Shown here piece by piece: positions 1 through 10,663 of a stretch of DNA of 64,000 nt. This DNA comes from Nannocystis pusilla (GTDB taxonomy: Bacteria > Myxococcota_A > Polyangia > Nannocystales > Nannocystaceae): the NCBI RefSeq assembly GCF_026626665.1, contig NZ_JAPNKE010000002.1, forward strand, positions 9,754,001 through 9,818,000, in the 5' to 3' direction. How positions within the stretch are numbered: position 1 is the first letter of the stretch; every line of letters starts with the position of its first letter. Below the pieces are notes generated by a model. The model worked only from the letters and a program-made list of their open reading frames with translations. It was not told where the DNA came from and searched no databases. Both the position numbers and the translations under genes were made by a program.

Positions 1-1
1 C

Positions 2-942
2 GCGTTCCTGCGCGCCGGCAACCGCTTCGAGACGGTCGCCCACGCCCTCAAAGCGGCCGGCTACGCGACCCTGTCGGCCCACCCGTTCAAGCGCGGGTTC
101 TGGAACCGCGCGACGCTGCACCCCGCTACGGCTTCGACCGCTCGCTGTTCGACCGCGAGCTCGGCCCGGGGCCGGTGATCGGCTGGGGCCTGGCCGACGA
201 GGCGTTCTTCGCCCGCATGCTGCCGGAGCTGGCCGCCGCGCCGAAGCCGTTCTTCGCGTTCCTGGTGACGCTCAGCCTGCACCATCCGTACGACGAATTC
301 CCGCCCGCCCTGCGCCGGCTGCAGCTCGGCGCGCTCGAGGGCACGAGCCTCGGCAACTACTTGCACGGGATCCACCACCTCGACGCGGCGCTGGCCGAGC
401 TGTTCGCCGGGCTCGAGGCGGCTGGCCTCGCGGACAGCACGGCGGTGGCGATCTACGGCGACCACGACGCCCGCCTGGGGGTGACGCCGGAGATCGCGGC
501 GCTCGCCGGCGAGCCGGCCGGGTCGCCCTCGCTGCGGCTGCGGCTCGAGCGGGTGCCGGGCTTTTTGGTCTTGCCCAAGGGACAGGTGACCGGCGAGGTC
601 GACGCCGTGGGCAGCCACGTCGACCTGGCGCCGACCTGGCTGCACTACCTCGGCGTGCCGGCGCCGCCCGCCTTCGTCGGCCGACCGCTGGTCCCGGCTC
701 GGGCCGGCCGGGGGTGGCTGCCCTCCCCGACGGCTCGGCGGTGGGCGACGAGCGCCTGTTCGCGGTCGCCGGGCAGGACATCCCCCCGGAGGGGCCTGTT
801 TACGGCCGAAGGGGCCCGTATCGAGCGGGAAGCCTGTACGGGGCTGGTGGAGCGGGCCCGGCGCGCGCTGGCGGTGTCGCGGGCGATCGCCGACCACGAC
901 CTCGCCCGCGCGCTCCCTTCGGGGACGGAGCCGGGTCCGTGA
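2..942 (+). CDS. LTA synthase/sulfatase-like membrane phosphotransferase, 3' part, frameshifted
   Basis: This is the 3' part of an alkaline-phosphatase-superfamily protein of the LTA synthase/sulfatase type; its start lies off the left edge. It begins in frame 2 (HPFKRGFWNR, the region before the family's 'YGFD' segment). It continues in frame 1 after a break near 120-126 with RYGFDRSLFD, LSLHHPYDEF and the metal-site motif YGDHD. The frame changes again near 700-715 (ALPDGSAVGDERLFAV) and returns near 780-795 (FTAEGARIER), ending at 942. The three breaks fall in or next to C or G runs, so sequence error is at least as likely as decay. Family members transfer phosphoglycerol or phosphoethanolamine groups on the outer membrane face; the substrate here is unknown. 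Confidence 0.7.
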   Translation, partial: VPARRQPLRDGRPRPQSGRLRDPVGPPVQARVLEPRDAAPRYGFDRSLFDRELGPGPVIGWGLADEAFFARMLPELAAAPKPFFAFLVTLSLHHPYDEFPPALRRLQLGALEGTSLGNYLHGIHHLDAALAELFAGLEAAGLADSTAVAIYGDHDARLGVTPEIAALAGEPAGSPSLRLRLERVPGFLVLPKGQVTGEVDAVGSHVDLAPTWLHYLGVPAPPAFVGRPLVPARAGRGWLPSPTARRWATSACSRSPGRTSPRRGLFTAEGARIEREACTGLVERARRALAVSRAIADHDLARALPSGTEPGP

Positions 943-961
943 TAGCCTGAGGCGGAGCGCC

Positions 962-2598
<1,637 letters not shown>

Positions 2599-3500
2599 GC
2601 CTCGTCTGCGCCCTGTCCGTCGCCGCGATCCCGTCCGCGCAGGTCCACGCCGCGCCCGCGCAGCCCCCGGCCGCCGGGGCGAGCCCGTCGACGGCGACGC
2701 CCGCGAGCCCCACCACCGGCGGCGCCGCCGCTCCGTCGCTCTCCGGCGAGACGATCGCCCGCGCGAGCCTGGCGATCGACACCAACGGGGCCGGCCCCGC
2801 GGGCCCCGTGATCCACGAGCGCCTCGACGAGGTCGGCAACCGCCAGCTGCGCCGCGCCGAGGTCCTGCCCGGCCGCGGCCCGCGCGACCCGTGGATCCGC
2901 ATCACCGTCCGCGCGGTGCCGGGCGACGAGCCGGGCTACGTGATCGGCTCCGGCCTCTACGTCGGCGACGACCCGGTCGGCGACAGCGTGCACGAGACCG
3001 AGTGCCGCCTGTGCACGGAGGGCGAGGCGGTGGAGCGCGGGACTTCGGAGATCGAGCGTCTGGTCCCGTTCGTCCGCGACTTCGCCCAGGCCGAGCGCGA
3101 GGCCCGGCTCAAGGCCGCCGCGCCGCCGCCCGAGCTGCCCAAGCCCGAGCCGCCGCCGCCGCCGAAAGGCCTCGGCGGCCGCGGCAAGGCCGGCGTGGCC
3201 CTGCTCGCCGTCGGCGGCGTCGGCTTCGTCGTCGGCCTCGGCCTGGCGATCAAGCAGCCGCGCCCCGACCCCGACATGCCGCTCTACTCGATCTCCACCC
3301 GGCCCGCCGGCGTGGCCACCCTCAGCATCGGCCTCGCCGCCGCCATCACCGGCGCGGTCCTGCTCGCGCTCGACCGCAAGGCCGCCCACCGCCGCGTGTC
3401 CTGGCTGCCCAGCGTCGGTCGCGGCGCCGCCGGGCTGTCGCTGGCCGGCTCGTTCTGACCGTCGCATCCTATTTGACCTAAGAGACAGGTTGTTCGGAAC

Positions 3501-4247
3501 ATGTCCTGGAGAACATTCGCATTCGGGCTCGCCTTCTTCGCCGGGTGCTCGGTCCCCAACGTGAGCCACTGCGGCAACCAGTCCGGCGACGTCAGCTGCG
3601 CCGAGCGCGACCCGAACCGGCCGTTCTGCAACCTGTGCGAGGCCAGCAACGACGGCTGCGTGGCCGAGCCGGTGACCGTCGAGGCCTGCCGCCGCGAGTC
3701 CGACAGCGGCGCGGTCACGACCACCACCGGGACCCCGGAAACGACGATCCCCACCACCAGCGAGCCGCCGACGACCGGGACGTCGACGACGGCCACGGTC
3801 GACACGACCGAGGGGACGACGACGACGAGCACGAGCACGTCGACGAGCACGAGCACGTCGACGAGCACGAGCACCACCGACGATACGTCGACGACCACGA
3901 CGACGACGCTCGACACGCTGACGGACACGCTGACGGACACCCTCACCGTCACGCTGACGGACACGACGACCGAGACGACGACGACCGACGCGACGACCGA
4001 CACGACGACGATGCCCGGACCGACGTGCGGCAACGACCTCGCCGAGACCGGCGAGACCTGCGACGGCACCGACCTCAAGGGCAAGGAGTGCACGGACTTC
4101 CCCAGCAACTACGGCGGCGGCGACCTCGCCTGCGCCGCGAACTGCAAGTCCTACAGCTTCGCGGGCTGCTGCCGCCTGGCCGGCCAGAGCTGCAACAGCG
4201 GCGGCCAGTGCTGCAGCGGCTCGTGCGTGCTGTTCTCGTGCGGGTAG
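3501..4247 (+). CDS. Thr/Ser-rich lipoprotein with Cys-rich C-terminal module
   Basis: A short signal peptide ends in lipobox FFAGC, so the protein is probably lipid-anchored. A Cys-containing N-terminal part (GNQSGDVSC, FCNLCEASNDGC) resembles the Cys modules of myxobacterial surface proteins. Residues of about 75-170 are almost pure Thr/Ser/Asp, including an (ST)n run. The C-terminal part has a DUF4215-like segment (CGNDLAETGETCDG) and a knottin-like Cys tail (GQCCSGSC). This architecture is common in Nannocystineae surface lipoproteins of unknown role. Its ATG lies in a degenerate copy of the dispersed hairpin (ACATGTCC). Confidence 0.75.
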   Translation: MSWRTFAFGLAFFAGCSVPNVSHCGNQSGDVSCAERDPNRPFCNLCEASNDGCVAEPVTVEACRRESDSGAVTTTTGTPETTIPTTSEPPTTGTSTTATVDTTEGTTTTSTSTSTSTSTSTSTSTTDDTSTTTTTTLDTLTDTLTDTLTVTLTDTTTETTTTDATTDTTTMPGPTCGNDLAETGETCDGTDLKGKECTDFPSNYGGGDLACAANCKSYSFAGCCRLAGQSCNSGGQCCSGSCVLFSCG

Positions 4248-4427
4248 AGAGCGGGTCAGAACCTCCGAGGTCGCGCGCGCCGATGGCGAAGGAGTTCCAC
4301 GCCGCCTGTGCCGCCCTCGCGCCCGCGATCGCCGAGAAGCACGCCAGGAAGCGGCAGTCTGCGTCCTCGTCGAGCGCTCCGCGGCGCGACGAGCTCGGCG
4401 AGTGCTCCGCGGCCGTTGCGGCTTCCG

Positions 4428-5159
4428 TCAGCTCTCGCCGAGCACCGCCGCCACGTACTCCGTGGGTGGCCGGGCGCGCAGCTCGGCCGCCGTGCCGCGG
4501 GCGGTGAGGCGGCCGGCTTCGATCACCAGCAGCTCGTCGGCGAGGGCCACCGCGTCGCGCACGTCGTGGCTGACGATCACGCAGATCGCGGCGGCCTCTG
4601 CGAGCCAGCCGGCCAGCAGGCGGCGGGCCTGCGCGCGCGCCGACACGTCGAGCGCGGCCAGCGGCTCGTCGAGCAGGAGCAGGGCAGGGCGGGTGATCAT
4701 CGCTCGCGCCAGCGCGACCCGCTGGGCCTGCCCGCCCGACAGGGCCGCCGGCCGGAGGTCGCCGACCTCGCCGACGCCGAGCCGCTCGAGCCACGCCTGC
4801 GCCTCGGCCCGCGCCCGCGTCCGCGCGACCCCGCGGGCTCGCAGCCCGTAGGCGACGTTGTCGCGCGCGCTCATGTGTCCGAACAGACAGTACCCTTGAA
4901 ACATGACCCCGAGGCCACGTTCCTGCGGGCTCAGGCGCACCCGCGCGGCCGGTCGCTCGAGCGTGCGCCCGGCCAGCACCACCTCGCCGCGCGCGAGCGG
5001 GACCAGCCCGGCGAGCGCGTCGACCAGCGTCGACTTGCCGGCTCCGTTGGGCCCGAGCACCGCCACCGTCGCGCCCGGCGCCAGCGCGAAATTCAGCTCG
5101 AGCGAGAACGAGCCGCGCTGCACCGCGATGTCGGCCGACAGCCCCGCGGTCGCCGTCAT
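4428..5159 (-). CDS. modC: Molybdate ABC transporter ATPase ModC, without the MOP domain
   Basis: ATP-binding subunit of the molybdate importer. Walker A is GPNGAGKS, the signature is LSGGQAQR, Walker B is LLLLDEP and the switch His is in IVSHD. At 243 residues it covers only the nucleotide-binding domain; classical ModC (about 350 residues) has a C-terminal molybdate-binding MOP domain that is missing here. It is the last gene of a modA-modB-modC order read on the minus strand, 25 bp after modB. The Q-loop segment (MFQGYCLFGHM) is normal. A tungstate or sulfate importer is an alternative, but the order and the ModA/ModB similarity favour molybdate. Confidence 0.85.
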   Translation of the reverse strand: MTATAGLSADIAVQRGSFSLELNFALAPGATVAVLGPNGAGKSTLVDALAGLVPLARGEVVLAGRTLERPAARVRLSPQERGLGVMFQGYCLFGHMSARDNVAYGLRARGVARTRARAEAQAWLERLGVGEVGDLRPAALSGGQAQRVALARAMITRPALLLLDEPLAALDVSARAQARRLLAGWLAEAAAICVIVSHDVRDAVALADELLVIEAGRLTARGTAAELRARPPTEYVAAVLGES

Positions 5160-5184
5160 CGCTGCGCGCCTCCGTCGCCCGGCA

Positions 5185-5997
5185 TCATCCCGCCCCTTTG
5201 AAAAAATGCCCGCGCAGGGCGGCGAGGAGGACGAGCGACACTGCGAGGAGGATCAGGCTGAGGGCGACCGCGCCGTCGGGGCTGTCGTGCAGCGCCTCGT
5301 AGACCGCCAGCGGCATCGTCTGGGTGCGGCCCTGGAGGTTGCCGGCGAACGTGATCGTCGCGCCGAATTCGCCGAGGGCCCGGGCCCAGCACAGCGCCAG
5401 GCCGGCGACGAGGCTCGGGCGGATCGCGGGCAGCACCACCGTGCCGACGATCCGCAGCCGGCTCGCGCCGAGGGTCGCCGCCGCCTGCTCGAGGCGTGGG
5501 TCGAGCCCGCGCAGCGCGCCCTCGACGGTGATCACCAGGAACGGCGCCGCCACGAAGGTGGCCGCCAGCACCGCCGCGCCGGTGGTGTACGGCAAGATGA
5601 CCCCGAGGCCATGTTCCAAGACACCCCCGAGCAGGCCGCGTCGTCCGAACGCGGCCAGCAGCGCCGTACCGCCGACCACCGGCGGCAGCACCATCGGCAG
5701 CGTCACCAGCGCCCGCGCCAGCCCGCGGCCCGGGAACGGCAGCCGCGCCAGCGCGTACGCCAGCGGCAGCCCGAGCAGCAGCGACAGGCCCGCCGCGCAC
5801 AGCGACACGTACAGCGACAGCCGCAGGGCGGCCTGCACCGACGGCGCCGCCAGCTGCCGCCACAGCTCGGCCGGGGCGACCCGCACCAGCAGCCCGAGCA
5901 GCGGCAAGGCGAAGAACACCACCGCCGCGCCGGCGAGCAGGCCGATCGCCAGGTGCGCGTGCCCCGGGCGACCGGGCTTGAAGGACATGTCGTCCAA
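5185..5997 (-). CDS. modB: Molybdate ABC transporter permease ModB
   Basis: Inner-membrane permease with five or six hydrophobic helices and the EAA loop (EQAAATLGASRLRIV, then LPAIRPS) that contacts ModC. The segment GEFGATITFAGN is characteristic of ModB/CysT permeases. The 270-residue length is slightly above that of E. coli ModB. The start may be TTG 5997 or ATG 5988; both lie in a copy of the dispersed hairpin (CATGTCGTCCAAGACAGG), which could affect initiation. It follows modA by about 24 bp and is presumably co-transcribed. Confidence 0.87.
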   Translation of the reverse strand: MDDMSFKPGRPGHAHLAIGLLAGAAVVFFALPLLGLLVRVAPAELWRQLAAPSVQAALRLSLYVSLCAAGLSLLLGLPLAYALARLPFPGRGLARALVTLPMVLPPVVGGTALLAAFGRRGLLGGVLEHGLGVILPYTTGAAVLAATFVAAPFLVITVEGALRGLDPRLEQAAATLGASRLRIVGTVVLPAIRPSLVAGLALCWARALGEFGATITFAGNLQGRTQTMPLAVYEALHDSPDGAVALSLILLAVSLVLLAALRGHFFKGAG

Positions 5998-6021
5998 GAC
6001 AGGTACCTCGGGACAGCCCGT

Positions 6022-6790
6022 TCACGGCGGCAGGAAGCCGCGCTTGCCGAGCGCCGCCGCCCCGGCCGGGCCGGCGACGCGGTCGACGAAGGCGCCTGCG
6101 AGGGCCTGCTGCGGGCTGTCGGCGAGGGCGGCGATCTCGTAGGCCGGCACGACGTCGTCGGCGCCGGCGAAGGCGACCGTGCGCACCTCGTCGGCCAGCT
6201 CCGGTGACGTCCGTGGCGTAGACGACCCCCGCGTCGGCCTCGCCGCCCGCGACCTTGGCGAGCACCCCGCGCACGTTCTCCTCGTTGGACACCACGTTGG
6301 CGAGCGCCGCGTCGCGGACCCCGGCGCGGCCGAGGGCCTCGCGCGCGTAGGCGCCGACCGGCACGGACTCGCCGGCGAGCACCAGGCGCAGGCCGGGCCG
6401 CGTAAGGTCGGCCGGCCCCTGGACCGACGCATCGCTGGCGGGCGCGACGATCACCAGGCGGTTCCTGGCGAACACCCGCGCCGGCTGCAGGCGGCCCGAG
6501 GTGGCCGCGCGCTCCATCTGCGCCCGGTCGGCCGAGGCGAACACGTCGGCCGGCGCGCCGGCGACGATCTGCGCCGCCAGGATCTGCGAGCCCGCGAAGT
6601 TGAAGACGACGTCGAGCCCCGGGTGCTCGGCCTCGAAGCCGGCCTCGAGGTCGGTGAAGGCTTCCTTCAAGGACATGGCCGCAGAGACATGTAGCTCGGT
6701 CTTGCCGGCGCCCGGGGAGGACGAGCAGCCGCCGAGCCCGACCGCGGCGAGCAGGACGACGCGGAGCGCGGGGCCTCGGAGCCTGGTCAT
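6022..6790 (-). CDS. modA: Molybdate-binding lipoprotein ModA (frameshift near 6205)
   Basis: Substrate-binding component of the modABC importer. ATG 6790 gives a signal peptide with lipobox LGGC. The mature part shows ModA landmarks: VSAAMSLKEAF, FNFAGSQILAAQI, ADVFASAD and VGAYAREAL. After VVYATDVTG the sequence continues in another frame (ELADEVRTVAF to GKRGFLPP), so one base is lost or gained near 6200-6210. Both halves align with the family and together give the normal length of about 255 residues, so the gene is probably intact in the organism. Confidence 0.83.
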
Positions 6791-7226
6791 GCCGCGAAGC
6801 GTAGCGACGCCGCGCGCCGGCGGGCAAGCGCTTTGTCGCCGCCGCGGGCCGGCGACCGCGAGCCGAGCGACAGGGGCCCGCCGCCACCGCTCGCCAGCAG
6901 GAGCCGGGGCCTCCGCGAGCTTGCTTCCTTTCGTCTGCCGCAGCTCCCCCACGCGGTCGCACCGGCGCGAAGCGGCTCGGGTCGCAGGATTCGGCGCGAA
7001 CGAGGAGGCGCTTCACACACCGACCTCGACCTCACCCGGTGTTCGCCAAGCGGGGGAAAGTCGGCGCGAACGAGGAGGCGCTTCACGCACCGACTCGACC
7101 TCAGCCGGGGGTTCGTGAAGCGGGCGGAAGCCTCGTTTGCGGCCTCGTCCGTGTCACGCGAGGACTTCGCGCGGTCGTGTGGCCGTCGGCCCCTGCGGCC
7201 AGAAGGAATCACGAGCCCTGCCGAAC
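6791..7226. other. Intergenic region with a duplicated segment
   Basis: No convincing gene. The stretch separates modA from the acyl-CoA dehydrogenase gene; both are read leftward. The main structure is a direct repeat of about 62 bp at 6991-7053 and 7061-7123. Confidence 0.6.
6991..7123. repeat. Two direct copies of a ~62-bp unit
   Basis: Copy 1 (6991-7053) and copy 2 (7061-7123) both start with TCGGCGCGAACGAGGAGGCG and share CTTCAC-CACCGAC, TCGACCTCA, GTTCG and AAGCGG. They differ by a few substitutions and small indels, with only a short spacer between them. No open frame spans both copies convincingly. Confidence 0.7.
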
Positions 7227-8421
7227 TCAGCCGCGCTCGTCGAGCAGCGCCCGCGCGATCACCAGCTTCTGCACCTCGGTCGCGCCCTCGTAGATCCGCA
7301 GCGCGCGGATCTCCCGGTAGAGCCGTTCGGGCACCTGGCCCACCGTCACGCCGAGGCCGCCGAAGCTCTGCACGGCGCGGTCGATGGCGCGTTGCGCCGA
7401 CTCGGTCGCGTGCATCTTCGCCATCGCCGCCATCTCCGACGTCGCGTGGCCGGCGTCGCGGGCCGCGGCGGCGCGGTAGACCAGCAGCTGCGCCGCCAGC
7501 TGTTCGGTCGCCAGGTCGGCGAGCGCGAACTGCAGGCCCTGCTGCTCGGCCAGCGGCTTGCCGAACTGGACCCGGCGCTTGAGGTGGCCCACGGTCTCGG
7601 CGAGCGCGCGGTCGGCCAGGCCGAGGGCCGCGGCGCCGACGCTGACGCGGAACACGTCGAGGTTGCCGAGCGCCAGCTTGAGGCCGGCGCCGGGCTCGCC
7701 GACGCGGTGGGCGTCGGGCACGAACACCCGCTCGAGCTTGACCGTGCCGATCGGGTGCGGCGCCAGGACGCGGGTGCGGATGACCGAAAGGCCAGGTGCG
7801 TCGCCGGCCACGAAGAACGCCGAGAAGCGCGGCTTGCCCTCGCCGGCCTCGCGGGCGAACACCACGTAGCTGTCGGCCAGGCCGGCGTTGCTGATGAAGC
7901 ACTTGGTGCCCTCGAGCACCACCCCGCCGTCGGCCGCGGTCGCGGTGGTGCGCAGGTTCTTGACGTCGGACCCGGCCTCCGGCTCGGTCAACGCGAACGC
8001 GCACACGGTGGCCCCGCTGGCCACGCGCGGCAGGACGTAGCGGCGCAGCGGCTCGCTGGCGGCCAGCGCCAGCGGGTACGAGCCCAGGCCCTGCATCACG
8101 AAGGCGGTGTCGAGCGCCCCGCTCGCGCGCGAGCCACTGGCGGATCAGGCAGATCGCCGTCGACGACAGCCCGCCCGCGTGGCCCGCCTCGAGCTCGGCG
8201 CCGCCGTACGCGGACGGCACCACCCACTCGAGCAGCCCGGCCGTCGCCAGCCGCAGCAGGTAGGTCCGCGCCGCCGCGTCCTCGCTGGCCTCCTCGTCGA
8301 CCGGCCGGGCCCGCAGGTCGGCCACGAAGGTCGCCAGCGCGTCCTCGAGCGGCCGCCAGCGCGCGCCGTCGAGCAGCCCGAGCGCCCGCTCGGTCACGTA
8401 GGGCGTCAGCAGCTGGTTCAT
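7227..8421 (-). CDS. Acyl-CoA dehydrogenase (frameshift near 8120)
   Basis: FAD-dependent acyl-CoA dehydrogenase. The C-terminal 290 residues are intact: FALTEPEAGSDV (flavin/substrate segment), GTKCFISNAG, VQFGKPLAEQQGLQF and SFGGLGVT, with YEGATEVQKLVIAR at the end. The N-terminal domain lies in another frame (MNQLLTPYVTERALG to STAICLIRQWLAR), joined near the GC repeat at 8117-8133. Start ATG 8421. It lies downstream of RidA and enoyl-CoA hydratase genes on the same strand, suggesting a beta-oxidation-like catabolic set; the substrate cannot be read. The 187 bp to the hydratase gene is filled with dispersed hairpins. Confidence 0.85.
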
Positions 8422-8461
8422 CGGGGCGTGCCTTTCGCGGACGGGCCGGCGCTCGGGTGAA

Positions 8462-8611
8462 GGATGTTCATCGGGACATGCTCCTCGGGACAGGTTCCGT
8501 TCGCGGGCGATCGGGCGGCGCGCCGGCGGGCGGGGCGGGCTCCGCCTCGGCCTGGGCTGCATGTCCCCTCGGACATGCCTTTGAAAACATGTGTTTCAGG
8601 ACATGCTCCTA
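8462..8611. repeat. Cluster of dispersed hairpin repeats
   Basis: The best copy is CATGTCC-CCTC-GGACATG at 8560-8577, with a perfect 7-bp stem. Degenerate neighbours include GGGACATGCTCCTCGGGACAGG near 8472-8494 and ACATGTGTTTCAGGACATG near 8588-8606. The cluster fills the gap between the hydratase and dehydrogenase genes. Confidence 0.75.
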
Positions 8612-9463
8612 GCGCCAGCTCGGCGCTCGCTTCTGCTGGCGCGCGCGGTCGGCCTCGGCGAAGTCGGGGTGCTGCATGCAGACCGCCTGGGCCTGGGCCT
8701 CGGCCTCGATCGCCGCGGTGAAGTCCATGTCGAGCTCCTGCTGCAGCATCGTCTTGGTCATGCGGGCGGCGAAGTGGGGCCCGTCGGCGACGCGCTTGGC
8801 CAGCGCGAACGCGGCGCGGTCGACCGCGTCGCGGTCGGGCTCGTCGTCGACCACCTGGGTGGCCAGGCCGATCTGCGCGCAGCGGTCGGCGGGCACGCGG
8901 TCGCCGAGCAGCAAGATCTCGCTCGCGTGGCCGAGGCCGACCACCCGCGGGAGCAGCCAGCTCGCGCCCATGTCGGCGCCCGACAGGCCGACCTGCGGGA
9001 ACAGGAACGCGAAGAACGAATTCTTGCCCATCACCCGCAGGTCGCTGGCGAGGGCCATCACCGCGCCGGCGCCGGCGGCCACGCGCTTGACGCTGGCGAC
9101 GATCGGCAGCTTGCAGCGGCGCATGGCGTGGATGAGCTCCCCCGTCATCCGCGTGAACCGCAGGAGCGCCTCGGTGTCGCGCTCGAACAGCCGGGTGATG
9201 ATGTCGTCGACGTCGCCGCCGGCGCAGAACGCCCGGCCCGCGCCCTGCAGCACCAGCGCCCGCGCGCCGCCCTCCGCGTGCGCGCGGCGGTCGATCACCG
9301 TGAACAGGTCGGTGAGCTCGCGGTAGACCTGGAACGTCAGCGCGTTGAAGCGGTCGGGCCGCGTCAGGGTGATGACCCCCACGCGCTCGCGCTCCTCGTA
9401 CGAAAAGCTCTCGGGCCGCGGCAGCGGCAGGTCGCGCAGGTCGGGGTCGGCGGAGCGGGTCAC
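8609..9463 (-). CDS. Enoyl-CoA hydratase/isomerase family protein
   Basis: Crotonase-fold protein of 284 residues, the usual family size. Visible landmarks are VGVITLTRPDRFNALT, the oxyanion-hole segment GRAFCAGGD, and the second oxyanion region around VAAGAGAVMALASDLRV. It probably hydrates or isomerises an acyl-CoA in the pathway served by the adjacent acyl-CoA dehydrogenase. It starts at GTG 9463, which overlaps the RidA stop codon by 4 nt (GTGA), so it is translationally coupled to ridA. The short N-terminal extension before the crotonase core is unremarkable. Confidence 0.87.
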   Translation of the reverse strand: MTRSADPDLRDLPLPRPESFSYEERERVGVITLTRPDRFNALTFQVYRELTDLFTVIDRRAHAEGGARALVLQGAGRAFCAGGDVDDIITRLFERDTEALLRFTRMTGELIHAMRRCKLPIVASVKRVAAGAGAVMALASDLRVMGKNSFFAFLFPQVGLSGADMGASWLLPRVVGLGHASEILLLGDRVPADRCAQIGLATQVVDDEPDRDAVDRAAFALAKRVADGPHFAARMTKTMLQQELDMDFTAAIEAEAQAQAVCMQHPDFAEADRARQQKRAPSWR

Positions 9464-9882
9464 GGGAGATCTGGTAGCACGGCGAGGCCCTGGATCTCCA
9501 CCTTCGCCCGCGGCTCGAGCAGCGCCGCGACCTCGACCAGCGCCATCGCCGGGTAGTGGCGCCCCATCAGCTCGCGGTACGCGGCGCCGACGGCGGCCAG
9601 CTCGGCGACGTACTCGCGCTTGTCCGTCACGTAGACCGTCAGCGAGATCACGTGCTCCGGCCGCCCGCCCGCCGCCGTCACCACCGCGACCACGTTGGCC
9701 AGCGCCTGGCGGAATTGCGCCGCGAACGCGTCGGACACCAGCTGCTCGCGCGCGTCCCAGGCGATCATGCCGGCGATCGCCAGCAGCTCGCCGCGGGCCG
9801 CCATGCCGTTGCTGTAGCCGCGAGGCCGCTGCCAGCCGTCGGGGAGGATCGCGCGCGCGGGGACCTTCGCCTCGTCCGTCAT
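9460..9882 (-). CDS. RidA/YjgF family enamine/imine deaminase
   Basis: 140-residue protein of the YjgF/YER057c/UK114 superfamily, which hydrolyses reactive enamines/imines or acts as a substrate-specific hydrolase in catabolic clusters. Visible landmarks are GYSNGMAARGELLAIAG, FRQALANVVAVV and the C-terminal VEVAALLEPRAKVEIQ, which carries the family's conserved Arg that binds carboxylates. Start ATG 9882. First gene of the minus-strand set RidA-hydratase-dehydrogenase, so probably a pathway-specific RidA-like enzyme. Divergent from the response regulator, with 82 bp between them. Confidence 0.85.
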   Translation of the reverse strand: MTDEAKVPARAILPDGWQRPRGYSNGMAARGELLAIAGMIAWDAREQLVSDAFAAQFRQALANVVAVVTAAGGRPEHVISLTVYVTDKREYVAELAAVGAAYRELMGRHYPAMALVEVAALLEPRAKVEIQGLAVLPDLP

Positions 9883-9964
9883 CGCCGACGAGCTTCGCAC
9901 GCGCTCCACAAATCCTCCATCCTTCGCCGCGACCGGGCTGCTACCGTCGAACGAGAGCCCGCGC

Positions 9965-10663
9965 ATGTCGACCCGTGAACGCAGCGTCCCCGCGGTCCTC
10001 GTGGTCGAGGACGACCCCGCGATCGCCGCCGGCATCGTGCGCGGGCTCAAGGGCGCGGGCTTCGACGTCGAGCTCGCGCACGACGGCCGCCGCGGCGCCG
10101 AGCTGGCCCTGGCGCGCCCGTTCGACCTCGTGGTCCTCGACCTCATGCTGCCCGAGCTCGGCGGCTTCGAGGTGCTCGAGCTGTGGCGCGGCCGGCTGTC
10201 GACCCCGGTGATCGTGCTGAGCGCCCGCACCGAGCTCGACGCCCGCCTGCAGGCCTTCGCCGGCGGGGCCGTCGACTACCTGCCCAAGCCGTTCTGGATC
10301 GAGGAGCTGCTGGCCCGCGTGCGCGCCCGCCTGCGTCTGCCCGACGCGGCCGCGCCGACGCGCACCTTCGGCTGGGACGGCGCGCTGCTCGACCTCGACG
10401 CCCGCACCGTCACCCTCGCCGGCGAGCCGCTCGGCCTCACCGCCCACGAGTTCAATGTCCTTTTGTACCTGGTCGAAAGGCCAGCTCGTGCGATCACCCG
10501 GCGCCAGCTGGCCGAGGCCGCGCTGCCGGCCGGCGGCGACCGCAGCGAGCGGACGGTCGACTCGCACGTGGCCCGGATCCGCCGCAAGCTGGGCCCGGCG
10601 GGCGCGCGGATCGCCACGGTGTGGGGCATCGGCTACCGCTTCGACGCGCCGGAGTCGGCATGA
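9965..10663 (+). CDS. OmpR/PhoB-family response regulator
   Basis: 232 residues. The receiver domain (about 10-122) has the acidic pair VVEDD, phosphoacceptor D59 in VVLDLMLPE, Ser/Thr in VLSAR and the Lys in YLPKPF. The C-terminal winged-helix DNA-binding domain (about 135-230) has GLTAHEFNVLLYLVERP and RTVDSHVARIRRKLG. It overlaps the downstream histidine kinase start by 4 nt (ATGA), so the two form a coupled two-component pair. A variant of the dispersed hairpin (CTGGTCGAAAGGCCAG) lies around 10470-10486. The signal and targets are unknown; the divergent RidA set is a possible target by position only. Confidence 0.92.
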   Translation: MSTRERSVPAVLVVEDDPAIAAGIVRGLKGAGFDVELAHDGRRGAELALARPFDLVVLDLMLPELGGFEVLELWRGRLSTPVIVLSARTELDARLQAFAGGAVDYLPKPFWIEELLARVRARLRLPDAAAPTRTFGWDGALLDLDARTVTLAGEPLGLTAHEFNVLLYLVERPARAITRRQLAEAALPAGGDRSERTVDSHVARIRRKLGPAGARIATVWGIGYRFDAPESA

